Of a stretch of 63,214 nt of DNA, positions 52,987 to 63,214 are shown piece after piece. The DNA lies in NCBI GenBank assembly GCA_903873775.1, contig CAIQPR010000003.1, positions 1 through 63,214 on the forward strand. The letters are read 5' to 3'. The position numbers and the translations under genes are program-made. The notes below the pieces were generated by a model. The model was not told the DNA's origin. It saw only the letters and a program-made list of their open reading frames with translations, and did no database searches. The stretch comes from an uncultured Actinomycetes bacterium. GTDB lineage: Bacteria; Actinomycetota; Acidimicrobiia; Acidimicrobiales; RAAP-2. Numbering within the stretch: position 1 is the first letter of the stretch; the number at the start of each line of letters is the position of its first letter.

Positions 52987-53757
52987 TTAGAAGGCGTCCT
53001 GGTCGAAGAACGCTCCGTCGTCGGTGTCCGCGTACGCCATCGAGTCGTCGTAGGTCGACGTCGGCGGGTCCTGTCGGAGGGGAACGGCCGCCGGGTAGGT
53101 CGCGACCGGGGCGCGGTAGGAAACCTGTTCACGGGACGCGCTCTCGCGATACGCCGCACTTTCCGAGGTCGCGTCGTACACCGGCTCTTCCTGGGGGGTC
53201 ACGCTCGGGCGAAGGCGCTCGCGACCCGATCGCACGGTCTTCGTCAGTCGGTCGAGGACGATTTCCATGCCCCCGAGCTTCTGGTCGCAGTAGTCCTCGG
53301 CCTCGTTGATCAGGGTGCGGGCACGCTCTTGGGCTTCGGACACGATTTGGTCGGCCGCCACACGGGCCTGACGCACGATCTCCGTCTTGTCCACCATGCG
53401 CGCCGCTTCCGCGCGCACGCGGTCCATCAATTGCTCGGCCTTGCGGATCTCCGCCGCCATCAACTCTTCGCGGTCGCGCAGCGCCCACCGGGCCTCGCGA
53501 ATCTCTTCGGGCAACACGTGACGGGCGTTCTCCAGAATGTTGAGGAGTTCGTCGCGCGAGACCAGTACGGACGCCGACAAGGGCATCGCCTTCGCCTGGG
53601 AGACAACGTCGACCGCCATCTGCAGGAGAGATTCAATGTCGTAGCGTCCGTGGGCACCCGCGGGACTGCCGTACGCGGGCTGCTCGGTGTAGCCGTCGTA
53701 TCCCGCCGCGTTCTGTTCGTAGGGCTCGTAGTCGTCGTAGCCGTCGTATCCGGTCAT
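52987..53757 (-). CDS. DivIVA-like coiled-coil protein
   Basis: The 256-residue protein has a Tyr/Gly/Asp-rich N-terminus (YDGYDDYEPYEQNAAGYDGY) followed by a DivIVA-type coiled coil (~residues 45-165: DELLNILENARHVLPEEIREARWAL, then AEIRKAEQLMDRVRAEAARM). A disordered tail ends DDGAFFDQDAF. In mycobacteria the equivalent gene (Rv2927c type) is adjacent to coaD. It probably has a membrane- or pole-associated scaffolding role; not demonstrated here. It overlaps coaD by 4 bases (ATGA). Confidence 0.82.
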   Translation of the reverse strand: MTGYDGYDDYEPYEQNAAGYDGYTEQPAYGSPAGAHGRYDIESLLQMAVDVVSQAKAMPLSASVLVSRDELLNILENARHVLPEEIREARWALRDREELMAAEIRKAEQLMDRVRAEAARMVDKTEIVRQARVAADQIVSEAQERARTLINEAEDYCDQKLGGMEIVLDRLTKTVRSGRERLRPSVTPQEEPVYDATSESAAYRESASREQVSYRAPVATYPAAVPLRQDPPTSTYDDSMAYADTDDGAFFDQDAF

Positions 53758-54242
53758 GAGGTCCTCCCGGCGAATTTGTCCGCGAGCCGCACCGCCACGG
53801 CGGGGGGCACAAACGGGGTGACGTCGCCGCCGTAGCGCGCCACCTCGCGCAACAGGCGCGAAGCAATAAAGGAATGGCTGGACGAAGTCGGAATGAACAG
53901 GGTCTCCACGCCCGACAGCGAACGATTCATTTGCGCCATCTGCAGTTCACTCTCAAAGTCCGACACGGCCCGCAGTCCCTTGACAATCGCCGTGGCGTTC
54001 ACGTCGCGCGCCACGTCGACCAACAATTTGGCGATCGAGACGATCTCGACCTTCGGCAGGTGCGCACAGGACTCGGCGATCATCTCTCGACGCTCGTCCA
54101 AATCGAAGAGCGCTTCTGATTTCTGGGGATTGCGAATGGCGGCAACCACGATGGTGTCAAAAATCAGCGCGGCGCGCTCCACGACCTCGAGGTGGCCGTT
54201 GTGAAAGGGGTCGAAAGATCCCGGAATCAGCCCGACCGTCAC
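53754..54242 (-). CDS. coaD: Phosphopantetheine adenylyltransferase
   Basis: The 162-residue nucleotidyltransferase has GLIPGSFDPFHNGHLEVVERA (HxGH-like motif), RGVKGLRA-type segment IVKGLRAVSDFESELQMAQMNRSL, and FIPTSSSHSFIASRLLREVA. It makes dephospho-CoA. The GTG overlaps the rsmD stop, and the DivIVA-like gene overlaps its own stop, so the three are coupled. Confidence 0.96.
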   Translation of the reverse strand: MTVGLIPGSFDPFHNGHLEVVERAALIFDTIVVAAIRNPQKSEALFDLDERREMIAESCAHLPKVEIVSIAKLLVDVARDVNATAIVKGLRAVSDFESELQMAQMNRSLSGVETLFIPTSSSHSFIASRLLREVARYGGDVTPFVPPAVAVRLADKFAGRTS

Positions 54243-54766
54243 TGTTCGACCCCGTCACTCCGCTCCAACATCGTCACGAGCGTAGTGCCGTACCGCTTCT
54301 CTTTGGTGACCTTCCACCCCTCGGGGGCCTCCGCATAGCGGTCATTTTCGATGATCACGCGCGTCGCGTCGACATTGGTCAACAGGCCCGCGACGTTGAA
54401 GGGTCCGTAGGGCGGGTCGGCGAGAACAAGGTCGAGATCGGGCGACGGCGTCCACACCGGCAACGTCGCGCGTACGTAGATCGCCTCACCGGACAGCTTG
54501 AGCGGCTCCAAATTCGCACGGGCCGCCGCGAGACACGCCGGATCACTATCGACGAAGTAGACGCGAGCAGCCCCTCGAGAGAGAGCCTCAATCCCGAGAG
54601 CGCCGGAACCGCAGTACAAGTCCGCCACTACGAGGTCGACCAGACCGCCACGGGCCTCCAGCATGGAGAAAATCGCCTCGCGCGCCATGTCGGTCGTCGG
54701 ACGCACGGTGGGCGGCAATTTCGCCTTGAGGGGCCGGCCCCGAGCCTCGCCTCCGACTACACGCAT
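54239..54766 (-). CDS. rsmD: 16S rRNA (guanine966-N2)-methyltransferase
   Basis: The 175-residue enzyme starts MRVVGGEARGRPLKAKLPPTVRPTTDMAREAIFSML, followed by the SAM-binding VVADLYCGSGALGIEALSRGA and the N-methylase motif DLVLADPPYG. It modifies G966 of 16S rRNA. rsmD-coaD adjacency is widely conserved. Confidence 0.95.
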   Translation of the reverse strand: MRVVGGEARGRPLKAKLPPTVRPTTDMAREAIFSMLEARGGLVDLVVADLYCGSGALGIEALSRGAARVYFVDSDPACLAAARANLEPLKLSGEAIYVRATLPVWTPSPDLDLVLADPPYGPFNVAGLLTNVDATRVIIENDRYAEAPEGWKVTKEKRYGTTLVTMLERSDGVEQ

Positions 54767-54786
54767 ACCTTCAGCGTAGGGGCTGG

Positions 54787-56991
54787 CTAGGACTTAAAGA
54801 GGTAGTCGGCCTCGTCTTCGTCGACGAAGAGTCGCAATTCGTCAATCACGTCCTCGCTTAAGCCACCACGAGCGACCATGTCGAGGGCCACGTTACGCGC
54901 GGCGTCGAGCACGTCGCGATCCCGGAGGAGCTCGGCGAGACGCAAGTCGCTGCGACCTCTCTGGCGAGCTCCGAGAAGAGTCCCTTCGCCCCGCAGGCGC
55001 AGGTCCTCTTCGGCGAGGACGAAGCCGTCCGTCGATCCCACGAGCGCCGTCAGGCGCGTTTCGCCGTCCTCGCTCGGTGGTTCCCCGAGGAGATAGCAGG
55101 CACTCGGATGCGAACCTCGTCCGACGCGCCCGCGCAACTGGTGCAACTGAGCGAGCCCGAAACGCCAGGCGTCCTCAATGACCATGACGGTCGCGTCCGG
55201 TACGTCCACGCCGACTTCGATGACGACGGTCGCGACGAGGACGTCGAGCTCGCCGTTGCGAAAGTCGTCCATGACGAGATCCTTTTCGGCACTCTTCATC
55301 TGACCGTGGAGCAGTCCCACGCGCAGGCCCGCGAGTTCGTGCGTGGCGAGTCTCGTACGTTCTTCGACCGCGCTCGCCGCTTCCACGCGATCCGATCCGT
55401 CCACGAGAGGACAGACCACAAAACTCTGTCGACCCGCGGCGGCCTCGCGCCGCACGTGCGCCCACACGCCCGCGACCTCCTCGTCGCTACGACACCACGA
55501 GGTCACGATCGGCACGCGACCGGCGGGCATCTCATCGATGACCGAGAGATCGAGGTCACCGAAGAGCACCAGTGCGGCGGTGCGAGGAATGGGCGTGGCG
55601 GTCATGACGAGAACGTCCGGATCCGTGTCGTCCACGGAGTGTGCGCGCCCTTTGTCGCGCAGCGTGGCGCGCTGCTCCACGCCGAATCGGTGTTGTTCGT
55701 CAATCACCACGAGTCCGAGCGCGGCGAAGCGCACGTCATCGGTCAGCAGGGCGTGCGTGCCGACCACGATGTCGACCGCACCCGTAGCGAGGCCCTCGAG
55801 AACCGCCTGCCGCTCCTTCGCACGCAGTCGACCCGTGAGGAGTTGGACACTGACGGGACGCTCCCCGCCGAGTACTGACGGATCCTCCACCATCAGTCCG
55901 TCAAGATCGCGCCGTAGTCCACTGACGTGCTGCTCGGCCAAGACTTCGGTGGGTGCCATGAGGGCACTCTGGCGAGAGGATCCGAGAACGGCCAACATCG
56001 CCGCGAGTGCCACCGTCGTCTTACCGGAGCCCACATCACCCTGGAGGAGACGGTGCATGGGACGCGGCGACGCCAGATCACCAAAGATCTCCCGAAGAAC
56101 GCGGCGCTGCGCGCCGGTGAGTTCGTAGCGGTGCCCGGCGAGAAAACGGTGCACGAGAGACGCGCCGGACGTCGCCAAGGCCCCGGGGGTGACATCGAGC
56201 GCGTGCAGATCCACGTCGTGCGCGACCCCCGCCTCGGTCTCTTCGAGTCGAGCGCGGCGTAACACGAGGAGGAGTTGCAGACGCAAGAACTCATCAAAGA
56301 CGAGACGTCGCCGCGCAATGGCGATGTCATCCCATTGCGGCGGCAAGTGAATTCCCCGCATGGCGGTCGTGCGGTCGATGAGGCCGAGATCTTCGAGGTA
56401 GTGCGCCGGGACGGGATCGAGAAACTCCCCCGCCCGTCGCAAGGACTCGTCGATGAAGCCGCCCATCTCCCAACTCGTGAGTCCCGCTTTGCCCGAGGCG
56501 GGATAAATCGGCACGACCCGACCCACGTGCGACGGATCACGCTCGAGACCCGACACGCCAACGACCACGTCAACGACCGGATTCGACATTTGCCGTCGGC
56601 CCCGGTAGTCCGTCACCTTGCCGAAGAACAATGCTTGGGTGCCGACCGGGAGCTGCTTGTCGCGCCAGGGCTGATTGAAGAAAATGACCGTCAGGCTCTC
56701 GCCCTCATCGCGCACCGTCAACTCCACCATCGCGCGTCCCTGGCGGGTTCGTCGGGACGACACCTTGTGCACGGTGGCGAAGATGGCCACCTCTTCTCCG
56801 ACCGTGAGATCGCTCAGGTCCACGCGTCGCGTGCGATCCACGTAGCGGCGCGGATAGACGGTCAGAAGATCAAAGACCGACGTGATGCCCATCTCGGCGA
56901 GCGACGCCTGACGACGTTCGCCCACGTTCTTCAGTTCCGCCACCGAGATGGTGGCCAGTTGTCGGAGACGTCGAGGAGAGCCCGGGCTCAC
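54787..56991 (-). CDS. recG: ATP-dependent DNA helicase RecG
   Basis: The 734-residue enzyme has an N-terminal OB-fold wedge (~residues 20-150), helicase domain 1 (LLQGDVGSGKTTVALAAMLAVL, then VVIDEQHRFGVEQR), TATPIPRTAALVLFGDLDLSVIDEMP, and domain 2 (VATTVVIEVGVDVPDA-type segment, LHQLRGRVGRGSHPS). It remodels stalled forks and branched DNA. The GTG start overlaps the DAK2 gene stop. Confidence 0.97.
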   Translation of the reverse strand: MSPGSPRRLRQLATISVAELKNVGERRQASLAEMGITSVFDLLTVYPRRYVDRTRRVDLSDLTVGEEVAIFATVHKVSSRRTRQGRAMVELTVRDEGESLTVIFFNQPWRDKQLPVGTQALFFGKVTDYRGRRQMSNPVVDVVVGVSGLERDPSHVGRVVPIYPASGKAGLTSWEMGGFIDESLRRAGEFLDPVPAHYLEDLGLIDRTTAMRGIHLPPQWDDIAIARRRLVFDEFLRLQLLLVLRRARLEETEAGVAHDVDLHALDVTPGALATSGASLVHRFLAGHRYELTGAQRRVLREIFGDLASPRPMHRLLQGDVGSGKTTVALAAMLAVLGSSRQSALMAPTEVLAEQHVSGLRRDLDGLMVEDPSVLGGERPVSVQLLTGRLRAKERQAVLEGLATGAVDIVVGTHALLTDDVRFAALGLVVIDEQHRFGVEQRATLRDKGRAHSVDDTDPDVLVMTATPIPRTAALVLFGDLDLSVIDEMPAGRVPIVTSWCRSDEEVAGVWAHVRREAAAGRQSFVVCPLVDGSDRVEAASAVEERTRLATHELAGLRVGLLHGQMKSAEKDLVMDDFRNGELDVLVATVVIEVGVDVPDATVMVIEDAWRFGLAQLHQLRGRVGRGSHPSACYLLGEPPSEDGETRLTALVGSTDGFVLAEEDLRLRGEGTLLGARQRGRSDLRLAELLRDRDVLDAARNVALDMVARGGLSEDVIDELRLFVDEDEADYLFKS

Positions 56992-58628
56992 TCGATGCCG
57001 AAGAGATACGGGTAGAGCGGCTGGCCGCCGGCGTGCACTTCGACGGCGACGTCGGGATACTCGTCGGCCAAGAATTCCGTGATGCGTCGGGTGTTGGCCG
57101 GCGTGGCGTCTTCGCCTTCGATAATCGTGACGAGTTCGTGGTCGGGCGTCAACAAGTCATCGAGCAGTCGATTCGCCGCCACCGCGATGGAATCGGCGAT
57201 CGCTCGCACGCCCGAGCGCGACAAACCAATCCAGTCCCCCACGTGCACCTCACCGGCGTCGGTGGTGGTGTCGCGGACCGCTTGGGTCACTTCGGCGGCG
57301 ATGACGTGGGCGGACGAGGCGGTCATGGCATCGCCGTTCACCTCCGCGGTGGCGTTGGGGTCGTAATTCAACAGCGCCGCAAAACCTTCGACGATCGAAT
57401 TGGTCGGCACCACGCGCACCGGAATATCCACTAACGCGGCGACCTGCTCGGCGACCGGTCGAATGTTCTTGTTGTTCGGAAGGATCACCACGGCGGACGA
57501 GCCCGTCGCCCGCACGGCGTCAACAAGTTCCGCCGTCGACGGATTCATGGATTGACCACCCTTGACCAGCACGCGCACACCGAGGGACCGGAAAATACGA
57601 CCCACGCCGTCCCCGACGACCACGGCGACCACCGCGGTGGCCGGCGCCTCGCCTTCGATGGTCTCGGGCTGATCCGCCGCGCCCTCGCGCACCCAGCGCT
57701 CTTCTATGACCTGTTCCGAGAGGTCGGTCACGCGAATCTCGCGCGGTCGACCAGCGTCGAGAGCCGCCTCGATGGACGCACCAATGTCGTCGGTGTGAAT
57801 GTGGCAGTTGTAGAGACCGTCGCCGCCGACGACCACGATGGAATCACCTATACCGGCCCAGACATCCTTGAAGGCCGCAATCTTGCTGTCATCGGCGTCG
57901 AGCAGGTACATCACCTCATACCGCAGATCGGCGACGTCACCGTGTTCCTTCTTCGCCGGCTCTTCGTGGATCGACACCACAATGTCCTCGACCGGAGGTG
58001 CCACGGGCAGCGGGTCTCCCGTCACCTGGTGACAGAACGCGTCCATGAGGAGCAGGAGTCCCGTGCCGCCGGAGTCGACGACGCCGGCCTGCTTGAGGAC
58101 GGGAAGTTGTTCCGGCGTATTGGCGAGAGCGGCGGCGGCGGCACCTCGCGACGAACGCACCAGTGCTTCGAGGGAGCCCGTCGCCGCGCGCGCACCCACC
58201 GCGGCGGCCCGGGCCACCGACAAAATAGTCCCCTCAATCGGTCGCACGACCGCCTGGCGCGCCAACTCGTCGGCGTGCGTCAGGGCCTCGGCCAGGAGAG
58301 TGGGCGTGATTTCCCCGGCGACCTTAAATTTCTCCACCAGTCCCCGCAGGAGCTGGGACAAAATGACCCCGGAATTGCCGCGCGCACCCATGAGGGAGCC
58401 GTGGGCCACCGCACGACAGACGGCTTCCATGTCGGGATTGTCACCGGCGTCGGCCAATTCACTCACCACGGATTCGAGCGTGAGCGTCATGTTCGTGCCG
58501 GTGTCGCCGTCGGGGACGGGGTAAACATTTAGTCGATTGATGACGTCTTTGTGGGCCCTCAGAAGTTCGGCGTACGTAGTGACCACGTCGCGAAAATCGG
58601 CGGCGGTCAGCGTGGAGGGTGCAGGCAT
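56988..58628 (-). CDS. DAK2 domain / DegV-like protein (YloV, FakA-like)
   Basis: The 546-residue protein begins with the DAK2 kinase domain ([49 protein letters not shown]), then a middle domain ([21 protein letters not shown]) and a C-terminal half related to the FakA/YloV fold. FakA phosphorylates fatty acids presented by FakB; no separate FakB is in the window. The ATG at 58628 fits family starts; an upstream ATG would overlap the divergent rpmB promoter. Confidence 0.86.
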   Translation of the reverse strand: MPAPSTLTAADFRDVVTTYAELLRAHKDVINRLNVYPVPDGDTGTNMTLTLESVVSELADAGDNPDMEAVCRAVAHGSLMGARGNSGVILSQLLRGLVEKFKVAGEITPTLLAEALTHADELARQAVVRPIEGTILSVARAAAVGARAATGSLEALVRSSRGAAAAALANTPEQLPVLKQAGVVDSGGTGLLLLMDAFCHQVTGDPLPVAPPVEDIVVSIHEEPAKKEHGDVADLRYEVMYLLDADDSKIAAFKDVWAGIGDSIVVVGGDGLYNCHIHTDDIGASIEAALDAGRPREIRVTDLSEQVIEERWVREGAADQPETIEGEAPATAVVAVVVGDGVGRIFRSLGVRVLVKGGQSMNPSTAELVDAVRATGSSAVVILPNNKNIRPVAEQVAALVDIPVRVVPTNSIVEGFAALLNYDPNATAEVNGDAMTASSAHVIAAEVTQAVRDTTTDAGEVHVGDWIGLSRSGVRAIADSIAVAANRLLDDLLTPDHELVTIIEGEDATPANTRRITEFLADEYPDVAVEVHAGGQPLYPYLFGIE

Positions 58629-58634
58629 TGGCTC

Positions 58635-58709
58635 CGATGCTACAATGGTCATCCGGTTCACGACGGCTCGACGACAATCGTCGCGCCCGCTACAAGGAGA
58701 TACGTTCAC
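58635..58709 (+). promoter_or_regulatory. rpmB promoter and leader
   Basis: TGCTACAAT (58638-58646) is an extended -10 (TGn-TACAAT). No strong -35 is visible, which is usual for extended -10 promoters. The rpmB ribosome site AAGGAG begins at 58694. The leader would be about 57 bases. Confidence 0.45.
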
Positions 58710-58922
58710 ATGGCATCCGTCTGCGAGATCTGCGGCAAGAAGCCGAACTTCGGTATGAACGTCTCCCACTCTCACCGTCGCACCAAGCGTCGTTGGAACC
58801 CGAACATCCAGCGCGTGCGCGCCGTGGTGGCCGGATCCCCGAAGCGCGTCAACGTCTGCACGGGTTGCCTGCGTTCGGGCAAGATCCAGAAGCCGACGCG
58901 CCGCAACATCCCCGCGGCGTAG
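58710..58922 (+). CDS. rpmB: 50S ribosomal protein L28
   Basis: The 70-residue protein starts [33 protein letters not shown] and ends with [13 protein letters not shown], the Cys-containing (C+) L28 form with a zinc site. The ATG has AAGGAG 10 bases upstream. It is divergent from the DAK2 gene, a conserved pairing. Confidence 0.97.
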   Translation: MASVCEICGKKPNFGMNVSHSHRRTKRRWNPNIQRVRAVVAGSPKRVNVCTGCLRSGKIQKPTRRNIPAA

Positions 58923-58970
58923 TTCCTTCGCGCGTGTCGCGCGCGTGCCCCTGCATCTATCGCTGAGTAC

Positions 58971-59882
58971 TTACAGTTGGTGCTGCCATCCCGTGGGCTC
59001 TAAGTACTTATCACGCCACGTGCGGTGCGCCACGTCACGCACCACGACGCCAATGTCGATGGGTGTACGCAGCCCGCGACTGTAGAAGATGGCCTTGAGG
59101 CGATCCGGGTCGCTCGTCACCATGAGCAACTCGTAGTCCTCACCCCCACCAAGAGCTTCCTCCAGGGTGGCGTCCTCGGCCACGGGCACATCGGTCAACC
59201 TAAAACCAACCCGCGACGCGTGGGCCAAACGATGCAGGTCGAGTCCGAGCCCATCCGAAAGGTCCATCATTGCGTTGACGCCGGCGTGGCGCGCCGCGAT
59301 GCCTTCTGCGAGACGCGGCCAGGGCCGACGGTGCGCGACGACTAAAGGATCGTCGAGCGGGGCCCCCGCGCGCCGGCGCCGGAGTCCGGCGGCCGAGCGA
59401 CCAAGCGGACCGGTCACGAGAATGGTGTCCCCGGGGCGAGCGCCGCTGCGCAACACCGACCCGCGACCGGGTGTTTCGCCGAGAACCGTGACGGCGACCG
59501 AGACATCGCTGCCGCGTGTGAGGTCGCCCCCGACAATGGGGCACTCGGTCATCGACGCCGCGTCGGCAATGCCACGGTGCAGTTCTTCAAGATCCGTGCC
59601 CGGAGGTGAGGTCACCGCGACCACGGCGGCACGCGGGCGGCCCCCCATGGCCGCGAGATCCGACACCGCGGACGCAACCGCCTTGAAGCCCAAGTCTTCC
59701 AATGGAAATAGTGCGGGGTCGAGATGAACCCCTAAAACTGTGATGTCTGTAGAAATAAGGGTTTCCCCGACCACGGGGGCCAAAACGGCCGCGTCGTCGC
59801 CCACGTGAACTTCTCCGTCGGGAATGTTGCGCCGACCAACGATGGCAGCGATACGCTCCAGTACGGCATCCTCGCGCCGCAC
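58971..59882 (-). CDS. thiL: Thiamine-monophosphate kinase
   Basis: The 303-residue enzyme makes thiamine diphosphate. It has [20 protein letters not shown] (Mg-ATP loop), [55 protein letters not shown] and [10 protein letters not shown]. The start is ambiguous: I chose the GTG at 59882 (GGGA 4 bases upstream); another GTG at 59933 would add 17 residues. It is divergent from the PEP carboxykinase gene. Confidence 0.92.
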   Translation of the reverse strand: MRREDAVLERIAAIVGRRNIPDGEVHVGDDAAVLAPVVGETLISTDITVLGVHLDPALFPLEDLGFKAVASAVSDLAAMGGRPRAAVVAVTSPPGTDLEELHRGIADAASMTECPIVGGDLTRGSDVSVAVTVLGETPGRGSVLRSGARPGDTILVTGPLGRSAAGLRRRRAGAPLDDPLVVAHRRPWPRLAEGIAARHAGVNAMMDLSDGLGLDLHRLAHASRVGFRLTDVPVAEDATLEEALGGGEDYELLMVTSDPDRLKAIFYSRGLRTPIDIGVVVRDVAHRTWRDKYLEPTGWQHQL

Positions 59883-59983
59883 GAGTTCCCGATCGGGAGC
59901 AGGTGGGTCGTTACGCGCGGGCAACGCTGACACCCACCACAGACTCGTCGAAGAATGACGAACAGCAACCGGAGGTAACCGCA

Positions 59984-61774
59984 GTGACCACACCCACCAA
60001 CAACAAGCGTCTACTCGACTGGGTCGAAGACGTCGCGGCACTCACTACACCTGATCGTATCCACTGGTGCGATGGTTCTGCCGAAGAGTACGACGCATTG
60101 TGCCAACTTCTCGTCGACAACGGCACGTTTACGAAATTGTCCGACGCCAAGCGTCCGAATAGCTACTACGCGTGCTCGGATCCCGGCGACGTCGCGCGTG
60201 TCGAAGACCGCACGTTCATCTGCTCGGAAAATGAGATCGACGCCGGTCCGACGAACAACTGGACCGCACCGGCCGAGATGCGTGCGACCCTGAACGGATT
60301 GTTCAAGGGTTGCATGAAGGGCCGCACCATGTACGTGGTGCCCTTCTCCATGGGACCTCTCGGTTCGAGCATCGCGCACATTGGTGTGGAGCTCACGGAC
60401 TCCGCATATGTCGCCGTGTCGATGCGCATCATGACGCGCATGGGCAAGGGCGCCCTTGAGGTCTTGGGCGACAACGGCGAATTCGTGCCGTGTCTGCACT
60501 CGGTCGGCATGCCCCTCAACGAGGGCGTCACCGACGTCCCGTGGCCGAGCAACGCCGAGAACAAGTACATCGTCCACTTCCCCGAGACCAAGGAAATCAT
60601 CTCCTTCGGGTCCGGCTACGGCGGCAACGCGCTGCTCGGCAAGAAGTGCTTCGCTCTGCGTATTGCGTCGACGATGGCCCGCGACGCGGGCTGGCTCGCC
60701 GAGCACATGCTGATCCTGAAGCTCACGAGCCCCGCCGGCGAGACGCGCTACATCACCGCGGCCTTCCCGAGCGCCTGTGGCAAGACGAACCTCGCGATGT
60801 TGATCCCCACCCTGCCGGGGTGGAAGGTCGAAACGGTCGGCGACGACATTTGCTGGATGAAGCCCGGTCCGGACGGTCGCCTGTACGCGATCAACCCGGA
60901 GGCCGGTTTCTTCGGCGTCGCGCCCGGTACCAACATGGAGACCAACCCCAACGCGATGTACTCCGTGGAGGCCAACACGATCTTCACCAACACCGCGCTC
61001 ACCGCGGACGGCGACGTCTGGTGGGAAGGCATGGGCGAGCCGCCGGCCGGTCTGACCGACTGGAAGGGCCAGGCGTGGTCGAAGGAACTCGGCACGCCCG
61101 CCGCGCACCCGAACTCCCGCTTCACCGCACCCGCCGCCCAGGACCCCGCCATCGCGGCCGAATGGGAAGACCCGGCCGGTGTGCCGATTGACGCCGTTCT
61201 CTTCGGTGGCCGTCGGGGCAGCGTGATTCCGCTCGTGTTCCAGTCCTTCAACTGGCAGCACGGCGTTTTCCTCGGCGCCACGATGTCCTCGGAAACCACG
61301 GCGGCGGCCGCGGGTGCTGTGGGCAACCTGCGCCGCGACCCCTTCGCGATGCTGCCGTTCTGTGGGTACAACATGGCGGACTACTTCAACCACTGGTTGA
61401 AGGTCGGTGCCGCGAGCAGCGCGGACGCCCTGCCGAAGATCTTCTACGTCAACTGGTTCCGCAAGGGCGAGGACGGCCGTTGGCTGTGGCCGGGTTACGG
61501 CGAAAACAGCCGTGTGCTCGAGTGGATCTTCGAGCGTTGCGCCGAGCGCGGTGAGGCGGACGAGACCGCCATTGGCTACGTGCCGACGCGCGCGTCTCTG
61601 AACCTCGAGGGCCTCAACATCAACGAACAGGACGTCACCGAGTTGTTGAACGTCAACGTCGACGAGTGGCGCGCGGAAGTGCCGAGCATTCGTGAGCACT
61701 TCGCGATGTTCGGGGACCGCCTCCCCCAAGCGCTGCACGACGAAGTCGACGCGCTCGAGAAGCGTCTCGGCTAG
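59984..61774 (+). CDS. pckG: GTP-dependent phosphoenolpyruvate carboxykinase
   Basis: The 596-residue enzyme starts [20 protein letters not shown]; the GTG has GGAGG 8 bases upstream. Motifs are [31 protein letters not shown], the phosphate loop [15 protein letters not shown], and [32 protein letters not shown], all of the GTP class. It converts oxaloacetate to PEP, or the reverse. A strong terminator follows. Confidence 0.97.
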   Translation: MTTPTNNKRLLDWVEDVAALTTPDRIHWCDGSAEEYDALCQLLVDNGTFTKLSDAKRPNSYYACSDPGDVARVEDRTFICSENEIDAGPTNNWTAPAEMRATLNGLFKGCMKGRTMYVVPFSMGPLGSSIAHIGVELTDSAYVAVSMRIMTRMGKGALEVLGDNGEFVPCLHSVGMPLNEGVTDVPWPSNAENKYIVHFPETKEIISFGSGYGGNALLGKKCFALRIASTMARDAGWLAEHMLILKLTSPAGETRYITAAFPSACGKTNLAMLIPTLPGWKVETVGDDICWMKPGPDGRLYAINPEAGFFGVAPGTNMETNPNAMYSVEANTIFTNTALTADGDVWWEGMGEPPAGLTDWKGQAWSKELGTPAAHPNSRFTAPAAQDPAIAAEWEDPAGVPIDAVLFGGRRGSVIPLVFQSFNWQHGVFLGATMSSETTAAAAGAVGNLRRDPFAMLPFCGYNMADYFNHWLKVGAASSADALPKIFYVNWFRKGEDGRWLWPGYGENSRVLEWIFERCAERGEADETAIGYVPTRASLNLEGLNINEQDVTELLNVNVDEWRAEVPSIREHFAMFGDRLPQALHDEVDALEKRLG

Positions 61775-61784
61775 TTCCTTTCAC

Positions 61785-61822
61785 AAAAGACCCCGGCTCG
61801 CCGCAGCGAGCCGGGGTCTTTT
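61785..61822. terminator. Bidirectional intrinsic terminator between pckG and the MFS gene
   Basis: AAAAGACCCCGGCTCGC (61785-61801), loop CGCA, then the exact complement ending GGGGTCTTTT (61806-61822). The 17-bp stem has a U-tract on both strands and sits between two convergent genes. Confidence 0.92.
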
Positions 61823-61858
61823 GCATTTCGTCTCGGCGATGCGCATGCGCGCGAAGGA

Positions 61859-63157
61859 TTAGTTCGCCACCATCCGTCGTCCCACGCCGTAGACCACGCC
61901 GGTGATACCCGCCAGCACGGCCACCACCGCGTCCCCCGTGGTGAAGGACATCGCGATCGCCACGGGAATCGTGGCCCCGATCACCCAGAGCAATTGTTGG
62001 CGCACCGCGAATCGGGCGAATGTTTGACCTTGGGCACCCTCGGGAACGTGTCGTTGCGTGATCGCATCAAAGCTGGGTTGCGCAATCGCGGCGGCACAGC
62101 CCAACCACGCGGCGAGCAGCACCTGCACGAAGGTTGTCGCGTCTTGGGTGGCGAGTCCCGCACCAACGGCGATGGCGAGGAGTGACACGGTCAACAATGT
62201 CGACTCCGGCACACGGTTCCTCACCCGGGTCACCAGTCCGAGACCAGCGAGCGCGCCAACGCCGCTCAAGATAAGTGCGGTCGCGAACCATCCGAGACCG
62301 GCGTGCGTTCGTCGAAGTCCGAAGGCCAGAAGGAATGTCGTGAATCCCACGGAGAACCGAATGATGGCCGTAGCCGTCAAGCCCCAGGTGACCTCCACGT
62401 CGCCGTTCGGCTGGAGAACCTGCAGGTCTCGTTCGACGGGCGCGAGAGCCGGATTACGTGGAGGGCGTCGCGCCGTGGAGCGTCGAAGGCGCAAACTCGC
62501 CACCGTGGCGACGAGAAAAATCACGCCGGCGACGACGAGGACCGCGGGGGCGCCGACGCCCTTCAATACCCCAACGCCCACGAATCCCGCGACCAACCCG
62601 ATCATCGTGCCGAGCAAGGTCAACTGGGCGTTGAAGCCAGCGAAACCGGGTTCAACGCCGGCGCGACCCGCGGGCCAGCCCTGGGCGTCCACACCTCGAG
62701 CGTGCTCAGCGAATTGATCCGTGCGTGCCATTTCGGGAACCAAGGTGCCGCGTGTGACGACGTAGAGCTTTGACGACACGAGCACGCAGAACGCGAGGGG
62801 AAAGAGCACCCAGCCTTCCAAATGCTGACTCATCACAAAGCACAACACGGCCCGGGCGAGAGCCGAAATCGCCACGAGCGAACGCCGCCCCGACGACGAA
62901 CGATCGATCAAGGGTCCGAGGAGAGGCGAGACCACGGCGAACGGCGCGATCGTCAACAACAAGTACGCGAGAACCTTGGACTTCGCCTCCGTCGGCGATA
63001 CCGAGAAGAACAGGGACCCCGCCAAGGAGATCGTGACGAAGGTGTCCCCCGCCATCATCAACACGTGGACGAGCGCGAGTCTCCCGAAGGCGGTCGTCTG
63101 GTCGAAAAGATCGAGTGTGGACGCCCACGCGAGAGAGAGCAGGCCACGAGTTCGCAC
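61859..63157 (-). CDS. MFS transporter
   Basis: The 432-residue protein has about 12 hydrophobic segments with short charged loops, e.g. LLTIAPFAVVSPLLGPLIDRSSSGRR, the MFS A-like loop after helix 2, and a second half starting near IIRFSVGFTTFLLAFGL. It has a ~60-residue central loop with RSTARRPPRNPALAPVERD. The substrate is unknown; some actinobacterial relatives are drug or lipid exporters. The GTG start is at 63157. The 57 bases beyond it hold no recognised feature. Confidence 0.85.
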   Translation of the reverse strand: MRTRGLLSLAWASTLDLFDQTTAFGRLALVHVLMMAGDTFVTISLAGSLFFSVSPTEAKSKVLAYLLLTIAPFAVVSPLLGPLIDRSSSGRRSLVAISALARAVLCFVMSQHLEGWVLFPLAFCVLVSSKLYVVTRGTLVPEMARTDQFAEHARGVDAQGWPAGRAGVEPGFAGFNAQLTLLGTMIGLVAGFVGVGVLKGVGAPAVLVVAGVIFLVATVASLRLRRSTARRPPRNPALAPVERDLQVLQPNGDVEVTWGLTATAIIRFSVGFTTFLLAFGLRRTHAGLGWFATALILSGVGALAGLGLVTRVRNRVPESTLLTVSLLAIAVGAGLATQDATTFVQVLLAAWLGCAAAIAQPSFDAITQRHVPEGAQGQTFARFAVRQQLLWVIGATIPVAIAMSFTTGDAVVAVLAGITGVVYGVGRRMVAN

Positions 63158-63214
63158 GTCGATCGAGCGTAGGTCAGCGAGAACTCACTACGCACCATTC
63201 TCGACACGCATCCG

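Noticed and set aside
58929..58943. CGCGCG-tgt-CGCGCG hairpin after rpmB
   Set aside because: Simple alternating GC, no U-tract; too weak to call a terminator.
58966..59008. Inverted repeat AGTACTTA / TAAGTACT around the thiL stop
   Set aside because: Short arms with a 27-base loop and partly coding; no U-tract. Not convincing as a terminator.
60011..61738. 575-codon open frame antisense to pckG
   Set aside because: Shadow frame; pckG motifs, ribosome site and terminator are clear on the plus strand.

Overview
The window is a high-GC, gene-dense stretch of an actinobacterial chromosome. The gene content fits class Acidimicrobiia or a close relative: PspA-HtpX-PspAB, a PimB-like mannosyltransferase, a DUF2469 protein, a B12-dependent ribonucleotide reductase, several enzymes of coenzyme F420-type families, and a surface protein ending in an LAxTG sortase signal. 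GTG starts and GTGA/ATGA stop-start overlaps are common. No phage, transposon, CRISPR array or rRNA is visible. The lineage is inferred from gene content only.

Region by region. 1-1.5 kb: a secreted beta-propeller protein cut by the window edge, divergent from an ECF sigma factor and its zinc anti-sigma factor. 1.5-6 kb: two siroheme-synthesis genes divergent from a sulfite-reductase-type hemoprotein gene, which overlaps an FrhB-family (F420H2 dehydrogenase-like) flavo-iron-sulfur gene. This is the most interesting locus: it looks like a two-subunit, assimilatory-type counterpart of the F420-dependent sulfite reductase of methanogens. 6-9.1 kb: a DUF1697 protein, ornithine carbamoyltransferase and two orphan membrane proteins. 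9.2-12.3 kb: nrdJ with a well-formed promoter and two NrdR-type boxes 32 bp apart. 12.3-20.8 kb: glycerol kinase, an SMP-30 protein, a four-gene operon (SRPBCC protein, ROK kinase, luciferase-like F420-type protein, aminotransferase), a PimB-like glycosyltransferase and a run of small Cys-pair proteins. 20.8-31 kb: an LAxTG surface protein with SpaA-like modules, an RDD protein with ten 9-residue repeats, a truncated hemoglobin, tRNA-Gly(TCC), a PPOX/MarR pair and assorted enzymes including a sulfatase. 31-40 kb: purK-purE-ydjC, the psp envelope-stress operon, pterin dehydratase-fumC, a second PPOX protein and an acyltransferase-SGNH protein.

40-59 kb is an almost unbroken minus-strand housekeeping block. 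In transcription order it runs DAK2 protein, recG, rsmD, coaD, DivIVA-like, DUF177, rpmF, plsX, acpP, rnc, mutM, smc, ftsY, ffh, rpsP, khpA, rimM, trmD, rplS, DUF2469. It couples phospholipid synthesis, ribosome and SRP biogenesis, DNA repair and chromosome segregation. rpmB diverges from its head, followed by thiL, a GTP-type PEP carboxykinase with a strong terminator, and an MFS transporter.
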